From the NCBI RefSeq assembly GCF_024699925.1, contig NZ_JAJOMX010000001.1, positions 3,572,001 to 3,636,000 of the forward strand: DNA of 64,000 bases, in the 5' to 3' direction. The translations under genes and the position numbers were made by a program. Within the stretch, counting starts at the first letter, position 1. Each line of letters opens with the position of its first letter. The DNA is from Mesorhizobium sp. J428. GTDB taxonomy: Bacteria; Pseudomonadota; Alphaproteobacteria; Rhizobiales; Rhizobiaceae. The notes under the pieces are model-generated. The model searched no databases. It was not told the DNA's origin and saw only the letters and a list, made by a program, of their open reading frames with translations. Shown here one piece after another: positions 25,849-36,511 of the stretch.

Positions 25849-28842
25849 ATGACCGACACGAAGATCGACTATTCCACCACGCTCTACCTGCCGCAGACGG
25901 ATTTTCCGATGCGCGCCGGCCTGCCCGAGAAAGAGCCGCAGATCGTGGCCCGCTGGCAGGAAATGGGACTCTACAAGCTGTTGCGGAAGGACGCCGCCGG
26001 CCGGCCGAAATATGTGCTGCACGACGGCCCGCCCTACGCCAACGGCAACATCCATATCGGCCATGCGCTGAACAAGATCCTCAAGGACATCATCACGCGC
26101 TCGTTCCAGATGCGCGGGTTCGATAGCAACTACGTGCCCGGCTGGGACTGCCACGGCCTGCCGATCGAGTGGAAGATCGAGGAAGAGAACTACCGCTCGA
26201 AGGGCAAGGCGAAGCCGGACCTGTCGCAGCCGGACGCCATGGTCGAGTTTCGCCAGGAATGCCGCGCCTATGCCGAGAACTGGATCGCGATCCAGGCCGC
26301 GGAGTTCCAGCGCCTCGGCGTCATCGGCGATTTCGACAATCCCTACACGACGATGAACTTCCACGCGGAAAGCCGCATCGCGGGCGAATTGCTGAAATTT
26401 GCAATGTCCGGCCAGCTCTACCGCGGCTCCAAGCCGGTGATGTGGTCCGTGGTGGAGCGCACCGCGCTTGCCGAGGCCGAGGTCGAGTATCAGGACTACG
26501 AAAGCGATACGGTCTGGGCGAAGTTTCCGGTAAAGGAGTTCTTCCGCCGCGTTGCGACCGGTCCGGGTGAGAACGATTTCCGCCTGGAAGAGGTACCGGT
26601 CTCGGTGCTGATCTGGACGACGACGCCCTGGACCCTCCCGGGCAACCGCGCGATCGCCTTCTCGCCGAAGATCCAGTACGGCATGTATCGGGTGGTGTCG
26701 GCCGAGAACGAGTACGGGCCGCAGCCGGGTGAGCGTTTCGTTATCGCCGATGCGCTTGCGGACTCGTGCGCCGAAAAGGCCAAGGTGACCCTCGAGAAGG
26801 AGAGTGCCGTTCATGCGGCCGTGCTGGCCGAGATGACGGCCGAGCACCCCTTCAAGGGCCTCGCTGGCGGCTACCAATTTACCGTCCCGCTGCTCCCCGG
26901 AGATCATGTGACCGACGACGCCGGCACCGGCTTCGTGCACACCGCGCCCGGCCATGGCCGCGAAGACTTCGACGCCTGGACGGATGCGGCGAAGGATCTT
27001 CGGGCCAAGGGCATCGATACGGCGATCCCGTTCACAGTCGACGACGCCGGCTTCTTCACCAAGGATGCGCCGGGCTTCGGGCCGGACCGCGAGGGCGGCC
27101 CCGCGCGCGTCATCGACGACAACGGCAAGAAGGGCGATGCCAACAAGGCAGTGATCGACGAGCTGATCGCCCGCAACATGCTGTTCGCGCGTGGCAAGCT
27201 GAAGCACCAGTATCCGCATTCCTGGCGGTCGAAAAAGGCGGTCATCTTCCGCAACACGCCGCAATGGTTCGTCCACATGGACAAGGAACTCGACGGCTAC
27301 GGCCTGCCGGCGGGCGCGGAGAGGGCTCAGTCGGACACGCTGCGCACCCGCGCGCTGGCGGCGATCGATGCCACCCGCTTCGTGCCCGCGCAGGGCCAAA
27401 CGCGGCTGCGCTCGATGATCGAGGAACGTCCCGACTGGGTGCTCTCGCGCCAGCGCGCCTGGGGTGTGCCGATCTGCGTCTTCGCCGACGAGGACGGCAA
27501 CGTGCTCAAGGACGATGCCGTAAACGCCCGTATCCTGGAAGCCTTCGAGAAGGAAGGCGCCGATGCATGGTTCGCCGAGGGCGCGCGCGAGCGCTTCCTG
27601 GGCTCCCGCGCCAACGAGCCTTGGACGATGGTCAAGGACATCCTCGACGTCTGGTTCGATTCAGGCTCGACCCACACCTTCACCCTCGAAGATCGGCCCG
27701 ACCTGAAGTGGCCGGCGGACGTCTACCTCGAAGGATCGGACCAGCATCGCGGCTGGTTCCATTCCTCGCTGCTGGAAGCCTGTGGCACGCGCGGCCGTGC
27801 GCCCTACAATACGGTCGTCACCCACGGCTTCACCATGGCCGAGGACGGCCGCAAGATGTCGAAGTCGCTGGGCAACCAGGTGTTCCCGCAGGACGTGATG
27901 AAGCAGTCCGGCGCCGACATCCTGCGGCTGTGGGTGGCGACGACCGACTATTGGGAGGACCAGCGCCTCGGCAAGTCGATCATCCAGACCAACATCGACG
28001 CCTACCGCAAGCTGCGCAACACGATCCGCTGGATGCTCGGCACGCTGGCGCATGACAAGGGCGAGCAGGTCGCGCTCGCCGACATGCCGGAGCTGGAGCG
28101 GCTGATGCTGCACCGCCTGTCGGAACTCGACGAGATCGTGCGCAAGGGCTACGACGCCTTCGACTTCAAGCGCATTGCCAAGTCGCTGCTCGACTTCGCC
28201 GTGGTCGACCTGTCGGCCTTCTACTTCGACGTCCGCAAGGACGCGCTCTACTGCGACGCGCCGTCGAGCGTGCGCCGCAAGGCCTCGGTCGTGGTCGTTC
28301 GCCATCTCTTCGACTGCATGGTGAAGTGGCTGGCGCCGCTCCTGCCCTTCACCACGGAGGAAGCCTGGCTCGACCGCAATCCGGGCGCGCGTTCGGTGCA
28401 TCTGGAGCAGTTTCCCGAGCTTCCCGCCAACTGGCGCGACGAGGCGCTGGCCGAGAAGTGGCGCAAGGTCCGCCTGGTCCGCCGCGTCGTCACCGGCGCG
28501 CTGGAGCTGAAGCGGGCGGAAAAGGCCATCGGCTCGTCGCTGGAGGCCGCCCCCCGCGTGTTCATCGCCGATCCGGAGCTCGCGGCCGCCGTCGCGGATG
28601 TCGACATGGCAGAGGTCGCCATCACCAGCGACATTTCCGTCGTGGCGGGCGAGGGGCCAGTTGACGCTTTCCGTCTCGACGAGGTGAAGGGCGTCGCGGT
28701 GGTGTTCGAGGCAGCGCCTGGCACGAAATGCGCCCGTTCGTGGCGTTATACGCAGGATGTCGGCTCGGATCCGCAGTTCCCGGACGTGTCAGCGCGCGAC
28801 GCGGCGGCGCTGCGTGAGCTCGAGGCGCTGGGCCGTCTTTAG
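25849..28842 (+). CDS. ileS: Isoleucyl-tRNA synthetase
   Basis: Class I synthetase charging tRNA-Ile with editing of valine. The 997-residue protein has [11 protein letters not shown] (HIGH motif), an editing domain around [16 protein letters not shown], and [11 protein letters not shown] (KMSKS). The C-terminal anticodon-binding region ends in [25 protein letters not shown], where the zinc-ribbon cysteines of other bacterial IleS are largely lost (CARS in place of CxRC). ATG 25849 gives the family's MTDTKIDYS start. The large antisense open frames inside it are composition artefacts. Confidence 0.97.
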   Translation: MTDTKIDYSTTLYLPQTDFPMRAGLPEKEPQIVARWQEMGLYKLLRKDAAGRPKYVLHDGPPYANGNIHIGHALNKILKDIITRSFQMRGFDSNYVPGWDCHGLPIEWKIEEENYRSKGKAKPDLSQPDAMVEFRQECRAYAENWIAIQAAEFQRLGVIGDFDNPYTTMNFHAESRIAGELLKFAMSGQLYRGSKPVMWSVVERTALAEAEVEYQDYESDTVWAKFPVKEFFRRVATGPGENDFRLEEVPVSVLIWTTTPWTLPGNRAIAFSPKIQYGMYRVVSAENEYGPQPGERFVIADALADSCAEKAKVTLEKESAVHAAVLAEMTAEHPFKGLAGGYQFTVPLLPGDHVTDDAGTGFVHTAPGHGREDFDAWTDAAKDLRAKGIDTAIPFTVDDAGFFTKDAPGFGPDREGGPARVIDDNGKKGDANKAVIDELIARNMLFARGKLKHQYPHSWRSKKAVIFRNTPQWFVHMDKELDGYGLPAGAERAQSDTLRTRALAAIDATRFVPAQGQTRLRSMIEERPDWVLSRQRAWGVPICVFADEDGNVLKDDAVNARILEAFEKEGADAWFAEGARERFLGSRANEPWTMVKDILDVWFDSGSTHTFTLEDRPDLKWPADVYLEGSDQHRGWFHSSLLEACGTRGRAPYNTVVTHGFTMAEDGRKMSKSLGNQVFPQDVMKQSGADILRLWVATTDYWEDQRLGKSIIQTNIDAYRKLRNTIRWMLGTLAHDKGEQVALADMPELERLMLHRLSELDEIVRKGYDAFDFKRIAKSLLDFAVVDLSAFYFDVRKDALYCDAPSSVRRKASVVVVRHLFDCMVKWLAPLLPFTTEEAWLDRNPGARSVHLEQFPELPANWRDEALAEKWRKVRLVRRVVTGALELKRAEKAIGSSLEAAPRVFIADPELAAAVADVDMAEVAITSDISVVAGEGPVDAFRLDEVKGVAVVFEAAPGTKCARSWRYTQDVGSDPQFPDVSARDAAALRELEALGRL

Positions 28843-29028
28843 CGATTGTTCGCATTTGCCAGGCAATGTGACCGGACGGCAACGCCCGGTCGTTGCCGGA
28901 ACGAATGCCATGGGATAAACAGGCTTGAATTCCCGGCGCCATCATTTTGCCGGATCGGGATGGGTTATCGGTGTCGGATGAAGGCGCCGAGGCTGGATGA
29001 CCTTCCGAACGACACGAAGCGGACGAAT

Positions 29029-29706
29029 ATGAAGATGACCATCGAGCACGCCCGCATGACCCGCAGGATTTCCGCCGGTGCCCTCGTGGCCGTTTCGGCG
29101 GTCGCGCTGTCCGGCTGCGTCGGCATGGCGCCGACCTACGGCACCGGCAAGGCCGCCGACACCCAGCTGATGGAGGACGTAACCGGCATGTTCTCGCTGT
29201 CCGGCAGCAAGAAGCGTGAGCAGATCGACTACAAGCCCCGTCCCGAACTGGTGAAGCCGGCGGATACAAAGAACGCCCCGCTTCCTGCCCCGCAGGACAA
29301 CATCACCACCGCTTCTGCTGGTGCCTGGCCCGAATCACCAGAGGCGCGGCTCGCCCGCGTCCGTGCCGACGCGACGCAGAACCGCGATAACCTCGGCTTC
29401 GAGCCCGAAGTGGATATGCCGATCGAGAAGAACCGCCGGACGGTGCGCGCCACCCGCGGCGACGACGTCAATCTCGACGGCAGTTCGGTCTCGGTGGACA
29501 AGCAGCGCAAGGATTTCAACGAGCGCCTCGCGATGAGCAACCAGGGCAGCGCGACCGAGCGCCGCTATCTGAGCGAGCCGCCGCTGGAATATCGCCAGCC
29601 CGCCGCGACCGCTGCGACCGACGACGTCGGCGAAGACGAGTGGAAGAAGGAAAAGCGCCGCAAGGCCGGCCACACCAAGAAGGGCTCCAGCTGGTGGCCG
29701 TTCTAG
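29029..29706 (+). CDS. Predicted lipoprotein
   Basis: A 225-residue exported protein. A basic start, a hydrophobic core (AGALVAVSAVALSGC) and lipobox LSGC near residue 30 indicate a lipid-modified protein. The mature part is hydrophilic, with RRTVRATRGDDVNLDGSSVSVDKQRKDFNERL in the middle (a mixed-charge stretch) and a basic end KKEKRRKAGHTKKGSSWWPF. I recognise it as the type of conserved hypothetical lipoprotein found after ileS in rhizobia, with no known activity. ATG 29056 is an alternative start. Confidence 0.75.
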   Translation: MKMTIEHARMTRRISAGALVAVSAVALSGCVGMAPTYGTGKAADTQLMEDVTGMFSLSGSKKREQIDYKPRPELVKPADTKNAPLPAPQDNITTASAGAWPESPEARLARVRADATQNRDNLGFEPEVDMPIEKNRRTVRATRGDDVNLDGSSVSVDKQRKDFNERLAMSNQGSATERRYLSEPPLEYRQPAATAATDDVGEDEWKKEKRRKAGHTKKGSSWWPF

Positions 29707-29715
29707 GCCAGTTCG

Positions 29716-30171
29716 TCAGAAGCGCCTTTCGGCGAAGAACGATCTGAGCAGGCTGGCGGCTTCGCTTTCCGCCAGTCCATCATAGACCTCCGGAGCGTGA
29801 TGGCAGGTTGGCTGGGCAAAGAAGCGCCCGCCGCTTTCGACCGCGCCTCCCTTCGGATCTCTCGCCCCGTAGTAGAGCCGCCGCAGCCGCGCGAAAGAGA
29901 TCGCCGCGGCGCACATGGCGCAGGGCTCCAGCGTGACGTAGAGGTCTGCTCCTGTCAGCCGCTCGCTGCCGGTTTCAGCGCAGGCCTGGCGGATGGCGAG
30001 GATCTCCGCATGCGCGGTCGGGTCTGCGAGCTCCCGCGTGCGGTTTCCGGCGCGTGCCAGAACGATCCCGTCGCGCACGATTACCGCGCCCACGGGCACT
30101 TCGCCGCGCTGGGCGGCGGCGCGAGCCTCGTCAAGCGCTTCGGTCATGAAATCGCGTCGCGATACGTGCAT
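29716..30171 (-). CDS. tadA: tRNA-specific adenosine deaminase TadA
   Basis: Deaminates the wobble adenosine of tRNA-Arg(ACG) to inosine. The 151-residue cytidine-deaminase-fold protein has the zinc site HAEILAIRQA (His and catalytic Glu) and PCAMCAAAI (two Cys), plus the RRLYYGARDPKGGA stretch. Length is standard. It converges on the lipoprotein gene (nine-base gap) and diverges from the rluB-type gene. Confidence 0.95.
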   Translation of the reverse strand: MHVSRRDFMTEALDEARAAAQRGEVPVGAVIVRDGIVLARAGNRTRELADPTAHAEILAIRQACAETGSERLTGADLYVTLEPCAMCAAAISFARLRRLYYGARDPKGGAVESGGRFFAQPTCHHAPEVYDGLAESEAASLLRSFFAERRF

Positions 30172-30240
30172 CTTTCCCTGAATTCCCTCGCGCGAATACT
30201 GCGCACCTGTTAGTTACCCGCCTCGAGAGGCAAAGGCCAC

Positions 30241-32274
30241 ATGAGCGACGAACGAAAGAAATCTCCTGGCAACCGCGGTCCCGGCGGACGCGATCCCGGC
30301 GGACGCGGCCCTTCGGGCGGGCCGAAGGGTGGCAAGCCGAGCTACGGCAAACCTGCTCGAAAGAAGGGCGACCGGCCGGCTGCCTATCGGACAGAACGTA
30401 CCCCGCGGCCTGCGGGCGCCGCGGCCGAAAAGCGTGAGCCGAGGCCACGCCGCGACGATACGGCAGCATCGGCCGATGCTCCGAACAGGAGTTTCAAACC
30501 ACGCGGAGAGGGTCGTAGCGAAAAGCCGGCGCATGGCGAGGGCCGTCCGTTTCGCAAGTCTACCCCGGGCGAGCGTCCCTTCGCGGCCAAGGGCGGCGAC
30601 AGGCCGCATCGCAAGCCGGCGGAAGGTGGCGAGAAGCGCGAGTTCCGCCCGCGCCGCGACGCTGCAGCGAGGGAGACCGAGGGACCGAAGCGCAGCTACC
30701 GTCCGCGTTTGGACAGCGACCGCCCGCAGTCGGATCGGGGCGATCGGCCTTTCCGCAAGCCGGCGGACGCCGCTGGCAAGTCTTACCGCAAGTCCACCGA
30801 AGCCGGCGAGAAGCGGGAATTCCGCCCGCGCCCCGACGGCGATCGTCCCGGCCGCAGGGAACGGGCCGAGGGTGCCGACGCGCCCAAGCGCAGTTTTAGG
30901 CCAAGGGAAGAAGGCGCCGAGGGGGCTCGTCGGCCGCGCAATGATTCCGAGCGTCCGTTCCGGGCAAGGGTGGATGGCGACCGGCCCTTCCGCAAGCGCC
31001 CTGATGGCGACGCGTCGCGCAGCGGCCCGCGCGCTTCCGCGACCCGGCGTCCCGAACGCGACGTGGCGGCGCCCGAGGAAGGCGAGCGCATCGCCAAGCG
31101 CCTGGCGCGCGCGGGCATTTCCTCGCGGCGCGATGCCGAGGAGATGATCGCGGCCGGCCGTGTAAAGGTGAACGGCAAGGTGCTCTCCTCGCCCGCGGTC
31201 AATGTCGGATCCGACGACGTGATCCATGTCGACAACGAGTTGATCCCGGCGATCGAGCGGACGCGGCTCTTCCTGTTTCACAAGCCGGGCGGGGTGGTCA
31301 CCACCAACCGCGATCCCGAGGGGCGCAAGACCGTCTTCGACGTGCTGCCGCAGGGCCTGCCGCGGCTGATGACCATCGGCCGGCTCGACATCAACACGGA
31401 AGGTCTGTTGCTGCTGACCAATGATGGCGGCCTTGCCCGCGTGCTCGAACTGCCCGCCACGGGCTGGCTGCGCCGCTACCGCGCCCGCGTCCATGGCCGC
31501 GTGGACGAGAAGGCGCTTGCCTCGCTGAAAGACGGCATCGCCGTCGACGGTGTGTTTTACGGCTCGATCGAGGCCTCGCTCGACCGCGAGCAGGGCACCA
31601 ATGCCTGGCTGACGATCGGCCTGCGCGAGGGCAAGAACCGTGAGGTGAAGAACGTGCTCGGCGCGCTCGGCCTCGACGTGTCGCGGCTGATCCGCATTTC
31701 CTTCGGGCCCTTCCAGCTCGGCGAACTCGCCGAGGGCGCGGTGCAGGAGCTGAAGGGCAAGGCGCTGCGCGACCAGCTCGGCGACCGGCTGATCGCCGAA
31801 GCCGGCGCGAATTTCGAGGCGCCCATCGTTACCGAGTTCTCCAACAAGCCCGTCGTCCGCTCGCGCGACGCCGAGCCCCAAGCCGCGCCGGCCAGGCGCG
31901 AGCGGCGCGCCGAGCCGGGCGAGGGCGGGCTGATCAAGAACCGTAAGCGGGCACGGGAGGACCATCGCGAGGACGTGCTCGGCCGGCTCGGCACCAAGCC
32001 GGATCGCGGTCGCTTCGAAGGCAAAGGACCGGCTGGCGGCAAGCCGCGTGGCAGGACCGAAAAACCCTTCGAGCCACCAAAGTCTCGCAGCGCGAATGTG
32101 TGGATGGCGCCGGGCGCGCGCCCGCAAGGCAAGCAGGGCAAGGCGGATGAAGATGCGCCGCCCGGCCGGCGCTCGGAGGGCGCGCGCGATGGCAGCCAGG
32201 GCCGCAAGCGCCCAGCTGCGGCCGACGCATCCTTCCGTCCGCGCGGTCCCCGCAAGCCGCGCAAGGACGATTGA
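30241..32274 (+). CDS. RluB/RsuA-family pseudouridine synthase with long disordered tails
   Basis: A 677-residue protein with its catalytic core in the middle. An S4 RNA-binding domain starts near 281 (RIAKRLARAGISSRRDAEEMI). The RsuA/RluB-type synthase domain follows, with the catalytic Asp in GRLDINTEGLLLLTNDGG near 384 and GKNREVKNVLGALGL. It probably makes a pseudouridine in 23S rRNA (RluB-like site). Residues 1-270 and 540-677 are Arg/Pro/Gly/Lys-rich with repeated units such as RPFRK-ADGK, EKREFRPR and GDRPxRR, so they are probably disordered and RNA-binding. This length is roughly double that of E. coli RluB. It overlaps rsmD, suggesting a ribosome-assembly operon. Confidence 0.88.
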   Translation: MSDERKKSPGNRGPGGRDPGGRGPSGGPKGGKPSYGKPARKKGDRPAAYRTERTPRPAGAAAEKREPRPRRDDTAASADAPNRSFKPRGEGRSEKPAHGEGRPFRKSTPGERPFAAKGGDRPHRKPAEGGEKREFRPRRDAAARETEGPKRSYRPRLDSDRPQSDRGDRPFRKPADAAGKSYRKSTEAGEKREFRPRPDGDRPGRRERAEGADAPKRSFRPREEGAEGARRPRNDSERPFRARVDGDRPFRKRPDGDASRSGPRASATRRPERDVAAPEEGERIAKRLARAGISSRRDAEEMIAAGRVKVNGKVLSSPAVNVGSDDVIHVDNELIPAIERTRLFLFHKPGGVVTTNRDPEGRKTVFDVLPQGLPRLMTIGRLDINTEGLLLLTNDGGLARVLELPATGWLRRYRARVHGRVDEKALASLKDGIAVDGVFYGSIEASLDREQGTNAWLTIGLREGKNREVKNVLGALGLDVSRLIRISFGPFQLGELAEGAVQELKGKALRDQLGDRLIAEAGANFEAPIVTEFSNKPVVRSRDAEPQAAPARRERRAEPGEGGLIKNRKRAREDHREDVLGRLGTKPDRGRFEGKGPAGGKPRGRTEKPFEPPKSRSANVWMAPGARPQGKQGKADEDAPPGRRSEGARDGSQGRKRPAAADASFRPRGPRKPRKDD

Positions 32275-32828
32275 TGCGCATCGTCGGCGGCGAGTTCCGC
32301 GGCCGCCCGCTTGCGACGCCGCGCTCCAGCGCGATCCGGCCGACCACCGACCGGACGCGCGAATCGGTCTTCAACGTGCTCGCCCACCGCTATGCGGACC
32401 GGCTGGAAGGCGTGCGTGTGCTCGATCTCTTTTCCGGCACCGGTGCGCTCGGGCTGGAAGCCCTGTCGCGCGGTGCTGCCTTCTGCGTCTTCATCGAGGA
32501 ATCGGCGGAGGGACGCGGCCTGGTACGGGAGAATGTCGAGGCGTTCGGCCTGCAAGGCCGCACCAAGATCTTCCGCCGCGATGCGACGTCTCTGGGCCTC
32601 TCGGGAACGCTGGGCAGCTTCGGCCTGCTCTTTGCCGATCCGCCCTACGGCAAGGGCCTAGGCGAGCGGGCGCTCGCTTCGGCGCGGGACGGCGGTTGGG
32701 TCGTTCCGGGTAGTCTGTGCGTGGTCGAGGAGGCCGCGGATGCGCCGTTTTCCCCCGGCGACGGCTTCGAGATCGCCGACGAAAGGTCGTATGGCGACAC
32801 GATCATCCGCTTCATCGAGGTGAAGTAG
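32274..32828 (+). CDS. rsmD: 16S rRNA (guanine966-N2)-methyltransferase
   Basis: S-adenosylmethionine-dependent methylation of G966 in 16S rRNA. The 184-residue protein has MRIVGGEFRGRPL at the start, the SAM-binding motif VLDLFSGTGALGLEAL, and the catalytic DPPYGKG. ATG 32274 shares its A with the rluB-type stop (TGATG), so translation is coupled. Confidence 0.95.
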   Translation: MRIVGGEFRGRPLATPRSSAIRPTTDRTRESVFNVLAHRYADRLEGVRVLDLFSGTGALGLEALSRGAAFCVFIEESAEGRGLVRENVEAFGLQGRTKIFRRDATSLGLSGTLGSFGLLFADPPYGKGLGERALASARDGGWVVPGSLCVVEEAADAPFSPGDGFEIADERSYGDTIIRFIEVK

Positions 32829-32918
32829 GACAACAATTTTTCGCGACGGCCATGTTGCGGACACGCGCTTTGGCGACATGTCCGGCTACAATCGCCTGAT
32901 TCATGGAGGGCTTGGGCA

Positions 32919-34298
32919 TTGCGGCATCATTTCTATCGACACCTTGCCACGGCGAGTGCGCTCGCCATCGTCATGCTCGCCTCGCCGGCCGTCATGGCAC
33001 AGGAGGTGCGGCAGGAGCCGGTCACCGACTTCACCCTCGCCAACGGGCTCGAAGTGGTCGTCATCCCCGACCATCGGGCGCCGGTGGTCACGCACATGAT
33101 CTGGCTAAAGGTCGGCGGCTCCGACGAGGAGCCCGGCAAATCGGGCATCGCGCATTTCTTCGAGCATCTGATGTTCAAGGGTACGACGAACGCCAAGCCC
33201 GGCGAGTTCTCCCGCCGCGTCGCCGAAATCGGCGGCCAGGAAAACGCCTTCACCTCCAATGACTACACGGCCTATTACCAGCAGGTCTCGCCCGACGTGC
33301 TGCCAGACATGATGCGTTTCGAGGCCGACCGCATGCGTAACCTGATCCTCACGGACGAGGTGATCGGGCCTGAGCGCGACGTCATCCTCGAGGAACGCAA
33401 TTCGCGCGTCGACAGCGATCCGGGCGGCATCCTCGCCGAGGAGATCGATGCGACGCTCTACCAGAACCATCCCTACGGCACGCCGGTGATCGGCTGGAAG
33501 CACGAGATCGCCCAGCTCAACCGCAAGGACGCGACCGATTTCTACGACCGCTACTACGCGCCCAACAATGCGGTGCTGGTGGTGGCCGGCGACGTGGATG
33601 CCGAGACGGTGAAGAAGCTTGCCGAGGACACCTACGCGAAGGTGCCTCGCGGGCCGGACCTTCCGCCGCGCATCCGCCCGACCGAGCCCGAGCAGAACAC
33701 GGCGCGAACGGTGACGCTGAAGGACGCGCGCGTCGGCGTGCCGAGCTTCCAGAAGAACTGGCTCGTGCCTTCGTACACGAGTGCCGTGCGCGAAAAGCTG
33801 GACGGCGAGCCCGAGGCGCTCGACCTTCTGTCCGAGATCCTCGGCGGCGGTATCCGCAGCCGCCTGCACCAGGAACTGGTCGTCAAGCGCGGCATCGCCT
33901 CGTCGGCCGGCGCCTATTATCAGGGCACCGCGCTCGACGACACCGACATCACCTTCTACGGCTCGCCGCGCGGCGCGGCGACGCTCGCCGAGGTCGAGGC
34001 CGCGATCGGTGCCGAGATCGCGAAGCTGATCGAAAGCGGCGTGACGCAGGAAGAACTCGACCGCGCACGCAACCGCTTCCTGCGCAGCCTGATCTTCGCC
34101 CGCGACAGCCAGTCCGGTATGGCGCGCATCTACGGGTCGACGCTGACCACGGGCGGCACGATCCGGGACATCGACGAATGGCCGGACCGCATCAAGAAGG
34201 TGACGCCGGACGACATCCGCGCTGTCGCGAAGAAATATCTGTCGCCCGACCGGGCAGTGACGGGCTACCTGCTGCCCGCGGGAGGAAACGCCGGATGA
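32919..34298 (+). CDS. M16 family zinc metalloprotease, catalytic partner
   Basis: Exported peptidase of the pitrilysin/PqqL group. Residues 1-28 are a signal peptide ending VMAQ. The inverted zinc motif is His79-x-x-Glu82-His83 in AHFFEHLMF, with the distal ligand Glu159 in LEERNSR at the family spacing. The second half is the inactive M16 repeat. The 459-residue length fits a half of a heterodimer. TTG 32919 has GGAGGG at a good distance. It overlaps the next gene by four bases, and that gene encodes the partner without the zinc motif. Confidence 0.92.
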   Translation: MRHHFYRHLATASALAIVMLASPAVMAQEVRQEPVTDFTLANGLEVVVIPDHRAPVVTHMIWLKVGGSDEEPGKSGIAHFFEHLMFKGTTNAKPGEFSRRVAEIGGQENAFTSNDYTAYYQQVSPDVLPDMMRFEADRMRNLILTDEVIGPERDVILEERNSRVDSDPGGILAEEIDATLYQNHPYGTPVIGWKHEIAQLNRKDATDFYDRYYAPNNAVLVVAGDVDAETVKKLAEDTYAKVPRGPDLPPRIRPTEPEQNTARTVTLKDARVGVPSFQKNWLVPSYTSAVREKLDGEPEALDLLSEILGGGIRSRLHQELVVKRGIASSAGAYYQGTALDDTDITFYGSPRGAATLAEVEAAIGAEIAKLIESGVTQEELDRARNRFLRSLIFARDSQSGMARIYGSTLTTGGTIRDIDEWPDRIKKVTPDDIRAVAKKYLSPDRAVTGYLLPAGGNAG

Positions 34299-35641
34299 TC
34301 ACCCCTCGCATGGCCGCCGGCCGCGTCGTCGCCTTCGTTTCGCTGGTTCTCCTCTTCGCCTTGCCGGGTCTCTCTGCGGCACACGCCGAGGTGAAGATCC
34401 AGGATGTCGTGTCGTCCAGCGGCGTCCGGGCTTGGCTGGTGGAGGACTATACGGTTCCGATCGTCTCGATCCGCTTCGCGCTGCGTGGCGGCTCGACCCA
34501 GGACCCGGTCGGCAAGGAAGGGCTCGCAAACCTGATGACGGGCCTGTTCGACGAAGGGGCAGGCGATCTCGACAGCGACGCCTTCCAGCTCCGGCTGGAC
34601 GACGCGGGTGCCGAGATGAGCTTCAGCGCTGGCAGCGACGCGATCTATGGCTCGATGCGCATGCTCGCCGAAGGCCAGGACGAGGCCTTTGCACTCTTGC
34701 GCATGGCGATCCAGCAGCCCCGCTTCGACGCCGAGCCGCTGAATCGCATCCGCGACCAGATCGTCGCCGGCATCCAGGCGAGCGCGCTCGACCCTTCGAC
34801 CAAGGGCGAGATCGCCTGGCGCGAGGCCCTCTACGCCGGCCATCCCTATGCGCGGCCGGACGAGGGCACGGAGGCGACACTGGCGACCATCACGCCCGAC
34901 GACGTCAGGCAGTTCCACGGCCGCGTTTTCGCGCGCGGCAACATGGTGGTCGGCGTGGTCGGCGCCATCGATGCCGAGACGCTGAAGCGACGGCTGGACG
35001 AGCTGTTCGGCGACCTGCCGGCCGAGCCGACCCTGTCGCCGGTCGTGCGCGCCGAGCCGAAGTTCGCGCAGCAGATCAACGTCGCCTCCAACCTGCCGCA
35101 GACCACGCTGCAGCTCGCCTGGCCCGGCATCGAGCGCAACGACCCGCAGTTCTTCGCCGCCTATCTGATGAACCATATCCTCGGCGGCGGCTCATTCTCG
35201 TCGCGGCTGTTCGAGGAGGTGCGCGAGAAGCGCGGCCTTACCTACGGGATCAGCTCCGCGCTGGTGAACCGCGATTATTCCTCGGCGCTGGTCATCGGCA
35301 CCTCGACGCGAGCCGATCGCGCGGCCGAGACGCTGGCGTTGATCCGCTCCGAGGTGGCGAAGATGGCGGCGGAGGGCCCGAGCCAGGCCGAGCTCGACTT
35401 CGCCAAGAAATATGTGATCGGCGCCTACGCGATCAACAATCTCGACACGTCGGGCGCGATCGCCCGCACGCTGGTCGAACTCCAGCTCGACGGCCTGGGC
35501 ATCGACTATATCGACCGCCGCACCGCCCTCATCGAGGCAGTGACGCTGGACGACGTGAAGGCGGCTGCGAAACGGCTGCTCGAGTCCGAGCCTGCGGTGA
35601 TGGTGCTGGGTCCCGCGCTTTCTCAGGGCGCCGTCCAGTGA
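34295..35641 (+). CDS. M16 family protease-like protein, non-catalytic partner
   Basis: A 448-residue exported protein (signal peptide to about residue 30, SAAHAE). At the place of HxxEH it has [13 protein letters not shown], so it cannot bind zinc. It keeps the Arg/Tyr pair in [15 protein letters not shown] that M16 partners contribute to the substrate site. The immediately upstream gene has the opposite pattern, so the two probably form a heterodimeric periplasmic protease. ATGA overlap on the 5' side and TGATG on the 3' side tie it to its neighbours. Confidence 0.92.
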   Translation: MITPRMAAGRVVAFVSLVLLFALPGLSAAHAEVKIQDVVSSSGVRAWLVEDYTVPIVSIRFALRGGSTQDPVGKEGLANLMTGLFDEGAGDLDSDAFQLRLDDAGAEMSFSAGSDAIYGSMRMLAEGQDEAFALLRMAIQQPRFDAEPLNRIRDQIVAGIQASALDPSTKGEIAWREALYAGHPYARPDEGTEATLATITPDDVRQFHGRVFARGNMVVGVVGAIDAETLKRRLDELFGDLPAEPTLSPVVRAEPKFAQQINVASNLPQTTLQLAWPGIERNDPQFFAAYLMNHILGGGSFSSRLFEEVREKRGLTYGISSALVNRDYSSALVIGTSTRADRAAETLALIRSEVAKMAAEGPSQAELDFAKKYVIGAYAINNLDTSGAIARTLVELQLDGLGIDYIDRRTALIEAVTLDDVKAAAKRLLESEPAVMVLGPALSQGAVQ

Positions 35642-36508
35642 TGGCGCCCGCCGCCGGGCACAGGCACGGGGGGCGGTCCGACCTTCGCGCTGGCCCTCGG
35701 CGGCGGTGGTGCGCGCGGGCTCGCGCATATCCATGCCATCGAGGCGCTGGACGAGCTCGGCATCAGCCCGGTCGCGATCGCCGGCTCCTCCATCGGTGCG
35801 ATCATGGGCGCGGGCATGGCGGCGGGCATGACCGGCGAGGAGATCCACCACTACGCCAAGTCGATCCTCGGCCGCCGCGGCGAGGTCGCCAGCCGCATCT
35901 GGAAGTCGCGGCCCGGCAGCCTGCGCGAGGCGGTGGCCGGCGGCTTCCGGCTCGGCCAGTTCGACATCAGCCGCATCCTCAAGGCATTCCTGCCGGAAGC
36001 GGTGCCGGACACGTTCGAGGAGCTGAAGATCCCGCTCAAGGTGACGGGAACCGACTTTTACGGGCACAAGGCGGCCGTCTTCGAAAGCGGCGACCTGTTC
36101 TCCGCAATCGCCGCATCGGCCGCCATTCCGGCCGTGTTCCGCCCCGTCCTGCGCGACGGCAGGTATTATATCGACGGCGGCTTCTACAATCCGGTGCCCT
36201 TCGATCTCCTGCTCGGCAAGGCCGACATCCTGATCGCGATCGACGTCGTCGGCGCGCCGGACGGCGACCCCGCCAAGGCGCCGAGCGCGCTCGATCTGAT
36301 GTTCGGCACCAGCCAGTTGATGATGCAGTCGATCATCGAGACGAAGCTCGCGCAGTGCAGGCCCGACATCTTTCTCCAGCCGCCGGTTTCCCGCTTCCGG
36401 GTGCTCGACTTCCTGAAGATCGACACGGTGATGAGCGAGACGGCGGCGCTGAAGGACGAACTCAAGCGCGCCGTCGAGGCGGCGGTGACGGCGCACGAGC
36501 GGCGGTAG
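35641..36508 (+). CDS. Patatin-like phospholipase, frame broken near its start
   Basis: Serine-hydrolase fold of the patatin/RssA type, 288 residues if repaired. Downstream of about 35675 the frame is open to 36508. It contains the oxyanion loop [10 protein letters not shown], the nucleophile elbow GSSIG (G-x-S-x-G), and the dyad Asp in YIDGGFYNPVP. That frame has no ATG, GTG or TTG before residue 55. The natural start ATG 35641 (TGATG with the M16 stop) is in another frame. Removing one G from the six-G run at 35668-35673 joins them as [22 protein letters not shown]. The part from ATG 35804 alone would lack the active-site Ser. Confidence 0.85.
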
Positions 36509-36511
36509 GCC

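Noticed and set aside
25603..27399. A 598-codon frame antisense to ileS
   Set aside because: Composition typical of a mirrored high-GC coding strand, no motif, no plausible start signal.
30214..32127. A 637-codon frame antisense to the rluB-type gene
   Set aside because: It mirrors the Arg/Pro-rich repeats; no domain and no ribosome-binding site.
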